Positions 58,501 to 64,000 of a stretch of 64,000 nt of DNA are shown one piece after another. Origin of the DNA: Notospermus geniculatus (lineage: Eukaryota > Nemertea > Pilidiophora > Heteronemertea > Lineidae). Made by a program: the position numbers and the translations under genes. Location of the stretch: positions 508,892 to 572,891 of the forward strand of contig NMRB01000022.1 of the NCBI GenBank assembly GCA_002633025.1. The letters are read 5' to 3'. The stretch's first letter is position 1. Every line of letters starts with the position of its first letter. Under the pieces are notes generated by a model, which ran no database searches, had not been told where the DNA came from, and was given only the letters and a program-made list of their open reading frames with translations.

Positions 58501-60094
58501 CACATCTTTCTTCATAGATGGCAATCCTGTGGTCCAGCATGAATTTGGCTCTCAATGTGATGATTGTAATGAAATCAGAATACTACGGCATTGGTCCTTT
58601 TAACACTGAAATGGCCACAGGGAACTCTTCACTCAAAACGTGAACTCTTCACTCAAAAACGTGAAGATCAGTTTACGCTTTGAAGTCAAACATTTATCTG
58701 ACTGAGCCAGGTTAGCATTTCCACTGCACAATGCCACATAGGCCTATAGATCATTCATTGCGCAGCAGACGTTAAATTGCAAGACAAAGAACTAATGAAA
58801 CTTTCTCAGCTTCCACTCAGAAAAATCTAAGATCGAGCACATTAATTCCATCTACCTTCTTTTCGCGTAGAATGCAAACAATTGAAGGTTAAACACTTGA
58901 ACGACAAACATCAACCCAACACTGCCAAATATAGATTTCAGCGGCCTGCATCTCTTATTCATTCGAAAAAGGGTATAAGTTATGGATCCAGACGACAGCC
59001 AATTGAACCACCATAATCAATAATGAAATATCTAAAGACATTAGGCGAGCTTTGTAACCATCTCCACAGGAAGAGAGAAAATAGACAAAAACGCAGGTGT
59101 TGCAGTATCGAATGCCATTTGTGGCCGTTTTGGAAATCTTCCATTAATGCGTGTCATTACAAATATTTCCTAACGAATTATGGTTGTATACATCAGGAAA
59201 GGAAACAAACAGGCATAAGTCCCTTTAACACATATTTATCCATCATTCTTTTGACTGTAATGCTGATCTTGGCATTGATTTCTTCTGTCCTTTAATTAGC
59301 TAAATGCCTCCCCTGTAACTTTGCTCTTTGATTGTGAAGCATATCGTGTAATTCTACACAACTGCACTTTTCCTATGCACATATCTCATCAAAACATTGA
59401 ATTATGCAGTAAAGGGAACAACTGTGGTATAAAATTTCACTGACATTTAGTACCGTGACACATCAGTCAGGTTATTGTTGTTCAGATCATTATCAATATA
59501 AATAAACAAAATATATTTGGAAAAAGATCTGCAGGCCAGGTGATTTCCAATTTATCATTCCATGTGCGTATTATCATTTAAAGGGACTGAGAAACTCTGA
59601 AAAAAACACCAAGAGATAAATATGATGGTGCAGAATTTTGATGTCCGTTAGGTATTATTTATTGTATTTTGCAATTCTGATGTCAGGGACAAACCCTTTC
59701 TACCTGTAGTGAATTTACCTCATGAAAATACTTGAAAATACATCAAGGAAAATCAATAGATCAATACCATAGATGAGTAAATCAATAGAAAATGCAATAT
59801 ATGTGTAATAATACCCCAAGGCGGGTCCCACGGGCGCATGGGGGTGTTACAATATATGATACAGGTTTATGTTTTTGAAACTGGATTGTGATGAAAGCAT
59901 GTCCCTAAAATGCGATGTCTAATAATGCCTATTTCAAAATTATAACATGGCATTATATGCTTTTTTTGTCTCCAAAGTTGCAGAGCGAAAGTAAGTGTAC
60001 TGTACATGATACTAAAACTCAAGAGATGTAAAACTGGCATTATTTTGTGGTGTGAATCCCTGAGCCATGCATACTTTCCTGGAAGTTGCATACA
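55552..60094. other. Noncoding stretch with no convincing gene
   Basis: Frames reach at most about 94 codons (56912-57196) and match nothing I know. No foldback with clear ends was found here, which makes this the least repeat-marked long stretch of the right half. Confidence 0.5.
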
Positions 60095-60478
60095 TTTTGA
60101 TATCAGACTGGCATACTTGCTGATATATCAGACTGGCATAAATTTTGATACGTCAGACTGGCATACTTCCTGATATATCAGACTGGCATACTTTCTGATA
60201 TATCAGACTGACATACATTTTGATACATCATACTTTCTGATACATCAGACTGGCATAAATTTTGATAATTAGACTGGCATACTTTCTGATATATCAGACT
60301 GGCATACATTTTGATACATCAGACTGGCATACATTTTGATACATCAGATTGGCATACTTTCTGATATATCAGACTGACATACATTTTGATACATCAGACT
60401 GGCATACTTTCTGATCAGACGGGGTACTTTCTGATACATCAGACTGGCATAAATTTTGATACATCAGACTGGCATACT
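60095..60478. repeat. Minisatellite, 24-26 bp unit
   Basis: About 16 copies of CATCAGACTGGCATACTTTC followed by TGATA, alternating with a CATACATTTTGATA variant. Unit lengths vary, and it lies on noncoding sequence. Confidence 0.95.
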
Positions 60479-61561
60479 AGTAATCAATGCTGATAGAAAT
60501 GTGCCGCTTTGGGAAAACTCTCTTTCACCCAAGGTCTCACGCAAATCTCATGAAATTATACCCCTTATCATACAGACTGACTTCACTCATGGCTCATTGC
60601 CATGTTGATACACGCTTTCAACCAATGTTGTCCCTCTCGTACAATGGCTCAAACATAACTTTAAAATTCAGACACAAAAAACTTGAACATGATCCTCGAA
60701 TTCCAAAACCTGGCCGACTGGAACCCTGCCAGCATAGAAAATCTATTTCATCCAATACATCAATGAAAGCATATCTAATATCAGGGATGTGTGCACCAAC
60801 ACGAACTCGTTCTTCATCTCTTCTTTTTCAAAAACACTGAAGTGTCTGTACCTTTAGGCTTAGTTTGGAAATGCAACAAAACAGTTCCCCTGGAAGAGTG
60901 CCCACACGTAGGTCTTGATATACAATCTTAGATACCCACACAAACTTTTGTGAAATTTTTTCAATGTTCACGATTGATCAGAAAAAATGATTGAAACAGA
61001 ACATCAGAATTGATTATGTTCTCGCAGCCAACCCCACAGAGCTTTAATTTCCTAATCAATTCTCATTTTTTTAACAATTCATTTTGCGTATTTGAAATAT
61101 CAACCCAATACAGTCAACCCAACTAAGCACGTTTTTGTCTAGAATACAATTCCAGATGATCATGGGTTCTAAGAGCTCAACCACATGAGATGATGTTGCT
61201 GATGAAAGCGCTCCGCTCACAGGACAATGTTTACTTCAAAGGCAAGAAGACAGTGTAGGCCCAGGGCCACGAGTCATAGCAAATTGGAAACCCTTGTAGT
61301 GGCCTTAAAGTTGAATGTTCCATTTTTTGATCAAATTATATTAATCATATAATAAGAAAGTAAATTTGAGGTATTGGTTTAGGAACGGCTTGTAGTCAAA
61401 TCATATTGTTCTTTAATGGATGTGTTCTTCAGGAATAACTGCGCCAAAAGGTTGCATATAAAGGGCTTCCACGGAACCTTCCAAGTTCTTGTATTCAACT
61501 GAAATACCCATTTAAAGCAAACATATGTATCTTCCGCAACTTCCAAAACGAATCAAAGCAC

Positions 61562-61631
61562 CATATCCTACAAGGGAGAGGGATGGTGCCATCTCANCAT
61601 CCTACAAGGGAAAGGGACGGTGCCACCTCAA
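61562..61631 (+). repeat. Short duplicate separated by a single N
   Basis: CATATCCTACAAGGGAGAGG before the N at 61597 is repeated as CATCCTACAAGGGAAAGG after it, each followed by a GTGCCATCTCA or GTGCCACCTCA ending. This suggests overlapping contig ends that were abutted instead of merged. Confidence 0.8.
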
Positions 61632-61667
61632 AGGCCCCTGGGTATAAATGTCAGGCACTTATGATCC

Positions 61668-61689
61668 CCCCCCCACACACACACACACA
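61668..61689. repeat. C-run with CA microsatellite
   Basis: A run of C bases followed by about seven CA units. Confidence 0.9.
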
Positions 61690-62314
61690 TGAAAAATGAA
61701 AGTGCCCTGCAGGTCCATCAAATATTAAGGAAAAAATAAAAGAACAATTTAAAATTTCTTGAAAATTCCAAGTTGCTGTTAAGTTAATATGCAGGGAGCG
61801 TGGGAATCCATGCTTAGAATCACCTTCTACATATTGTTTCCAACCTGAATTGGGAGGATAAGTATGCCTTCATACCTGTAACAGGCATCCAAAATACATC
61901 TGATTTAAGCAATCGAAGGGTGAAATTAACCACAGTTAAACCACTTGTAGCGAAGAATCAGCTCCCGCAGGCTGCTGAGAAAATCCATCTATTTTTTGAC
62001 TGAGCAACAGGTAGGCATAGTGCACACCTTGTTTATGTATTTTGCCAGTAAGATGCCAGGCTGATGCTGCGTACCCAGTAGGGAAAAAATGCATATTTTA
62101 GTCAATTATCTCAATACACTACAAGACTGAATGACCATGTAAAGCATAACATATGTATACGTGAAAATGTTGGAATTTCGCTCAGGTCTAAATGGGAAAA
62201 CGATCACCGGATGGGGCTGGTGCCTGTGGTTTCCGAAGTTCAACCACTGGAGATATGCCAGACGGAGTTGTCTGATTGAAATGAATGAGGCTTAGGCTGA
62301 TTTCCTAAGCAGTT

Positions 62315-62575
62315 CTGGATACATCTTCTGATTGATTAGAAATTAATGCCTTTGAACCTACGGCTGATCTGGTATTTCAAATCAAGGGATCAAAATGCGG
62401 CTGAGAGCAGTTCTTCATGTCAAACCAGCAATATATGTGCATATATTCTGGGCCCAAGAGATAACTTGCTGGAGATGAAGCCAGTACTGGCGGAGTTACA
62501 ACTTTTGCTTCACCAAAAGGGATTTTTAAACAAAAAAGTGTGTTTATGCAATGGCCCAGTTAGGCCTATGTCATG
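62315..62575 (+). repeat. Direct duplication, copy 1
   Basis: CTGGATACATCTTCTGATTG through TTAGGCCTATGTCATG recurs at 63741-64000, where the window ends. Substitutions and small indels separate them (for example GCGGCTGAG against GCGGCCGAG). No reading frame is maintained across both. Confidence 0.9.
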
Positions 62576-62724
62576 ACAATGTTCATAAGGATTCTTCAGT
62601 TGTAAAACAATAGGTAAATCAGATGTTGCCACTTTTTCTCGATAGCCGGCGCCACCGGCGGTGATTGCATCATGCTCCAATACCGTAGTCTTGCCCTTTG
62701 CCCCAGTGTTGGAGAATATGATTA

Positions 62725-62902
62725 CAGTGCAACCTCTCTATTAAGGACACCTCTTGGACTGACAAATGCTGTCCTTAACTGAGAGGTGTCCTGATTACAG
62801 AGGTCAAAATGAATAGAAACGGTCAATTTGGGACTGAACTTTGGTGTCCTTAATAGAGAGGTGTCCTCCTGGCAGAGGTGTCCGCTAAGGGAGGTTCCAC
62901 TG
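62725..62902. mobile_element. TA-flanked 178-bp MITE, copy 2
   Basis: This is the same element as 40169-40346 with identical length and TA borders (62723-62724 and 62903-62904). A few substitutions separate the two. The ends are CAGTGCAACCTCTCTATTAA and AAGGGAGGTTCCACTG. Confidence 0.92.
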
Positions 62903-63078
62903 TACAATATGTACAATACAATGCATATGTGGATACCCAAGGAATGAAAGTTACTCCACATGGGGCAAGGTTAAGAAGTGGTAGTTCAACAACATTGTCA
63001 ATAGAGGTTAGTGCAGGATAGGGAAGGAATAGCCTACTGTGCCTCTTTAACACTGTGCTCGGCCTAACTTGGCCATTG

Positions 63079-63277
63079 AAATGGGGAGCACCATTTGGTC
63101 ACACGATGACTTATAGAGCAGAGGTGACACCTATAGAGGCTCATTGTTCGAGAGATGCTGTTCACCAAGCACGGCCAATCACACCTTGAATCGTCATGAA
63201 TAATAGGTGGCACCTGTGTACTATAAGTTCAAACCCACGCGTATATTCTCGCATGGTCTGCTTCACCGTTGTTCCCC
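63079..63277. repeat. Interspersed repeat, copy 2 (first copy at 11793-12000)
   Basis: It shares AAATGGGGAGC, TTGTTCGAGAGATGC and CACGGCCAATCACACCTTG with 11793-12000 in the same orientation, with moderate divergence. Confidence 0.8.
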
Positions 63278-63740
63278 ATTGCAAAAAATCTTCTTCTTCA
63301 TATGTATGGAGAGCGTTTCTATGAAGTTGTACTTATTTCCAAGAAGCTAATGCCTGAAAGTTTGCTGGCATTCTTTTCTGGCGAAACAATACTTCCCAAA
63401 TTATTACACCATGCCAGTTATTCGGCCTAATAATGTTGTCGCAACTTTCCCTTCCAGCTCAGAAGGCAAAGTGGATGGCCTCCAGCTTTCATTCTGTTTA
63501 CAGCACCACAGGGAAATACACTGTTAAATGATGCACAGGGAAAAGCATCGTGAAGTAACCTATCAGAGATTGGCTGGACGAGGGCAGTATGGACCTCGAC
63601 TAAACTTAGTGGTTGTTTTCTTTCTAATCAAAGCAGCAGCACTGGAGCTGTGTTGAGGGAAATTACAGGAGTCATCCAAAGGTTTTCTCCACCTTTAATT
63701 ACCTCCTTCATATTTGGGAAGAACTGATATTTTCTTTGAC

Positions 63741-64000
63741 CTGGATACATCTTCTGATTGATTAGAAATTAATGCCTTTGAACCTACGGCTGATCTGGTA
63801 TTTCAAATCAAGGGATCAAAATGCGGCCGAGAGCAGTTCTTCATGTCAAACCGGCAATATGTGCATATATTCTGGGCCCAAGAGATAACTTTCTGGAGAT
63901 GAAGCCGATACTGGCGGAGTTACGACAACTTTTGCTTCACTACGAGGGATTAAAACAAAAAAGCGCGTTTTTGCAATGGCCCAGTTAGGCCTATGTCATG
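63741..64000 (+). repeat. Direct duplication, copy 2 (cut by the window end)
   Basis: This is the second copy of 62315-62575, offset by 1426 bases. Whether the duplication continues past the window cannot be seen. Confidence 0.9.

Larger units (their letters stand above)
60479..62314. other. Noncoding stretch
   Basis: A 117-codon plus-strand frame (60487-60840) starts right after the minisatellite and has no recognised domain. A single N at 61597 lies between two similar 34-bp pieces. Confidence 0.5.

Noticed and set aside
60095-60478. CRISPR-like array
   Set aside because: Contiguous variable minisatellite units, no spacers.

Overview
The window looks like nuclear DNA from a marine invertebrate animal. 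It is AT-rich and gene-poor, has animal-type splice sites, tRNA-derived SINEs, many short inverted-repeat (MITE-like) elements, minisatellites and assembly Ns. The repeat styles (TTTCGCG-rich foldbacks, the AAGAGGCCCATG-headed element, AGGTCA-rich tandem arrays) recall molluscs, echinoderms, hemichordates and amphioxus. I cannot choose between these from the sequence alone. Nothing prokaryotic is present: no operons, CRISPR arrays or insertion sequences.

Only one protein-coding gene is convincing. It lies on the minus strand at 25112-27355 and encodes a 747-residue C2H2 zinc-finger protein. It has eight N-terminal fingers, a long Ser/Pro/Thr-rich middle and a C-terminal finger pair of the Ikaros/Hunchback dimerisation type. 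The coding exon follows a clear 3' splice site at about 27366, so upstream exons lie at higher coordinates and were not identified. Its last 239 bases recur at 23982-24220 inside a duplicated segment.

Layout: 1-4949 is noncoding with one foldback element. 4950-6894 is a direct duplication. 6895-12573 is noncoding with a foldback and a 50-bp tandem repeat. 12574-15279 is a duplicated pair split by a single N, with a 403-bp foldback in one copy only. 15280-23073 is noncoding with several foldbacks and a 591-base gap. 23074-25350 is a second duplicated pair split by a single N, overlapping the gene's 3' end. 25112-27365 is the Ikaros-like exon. 28260-32136 is a direct duplication with a TA-flanked element in one copy only. 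32802-34951 holds a SINE and another duplication. 34952-36556 is foldback-rich. 37167-39196 is a 2-kb composite repeat with about 130-bp tandem units full of AGGTCA half-sites. 39197-64000 is noncoding, with many foldbacks, a 21-bp and a 24-bp minisatellite, a second SINE and a final duplication.

Two themes stand out. First, adjacent duplicates joined by a single N, differing by synonymous changes and whole-element insertions, look like two haplotypes laid end to end by the assembler; they also give empty and filled sites for mobile elements. Second, there is an unusually rich set of foldback elements, several with unrelated stems but a shared GGGCCGTAT-like end, suggesting one mobilising machinery acting on many sequences. 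No clear new protein system was found.
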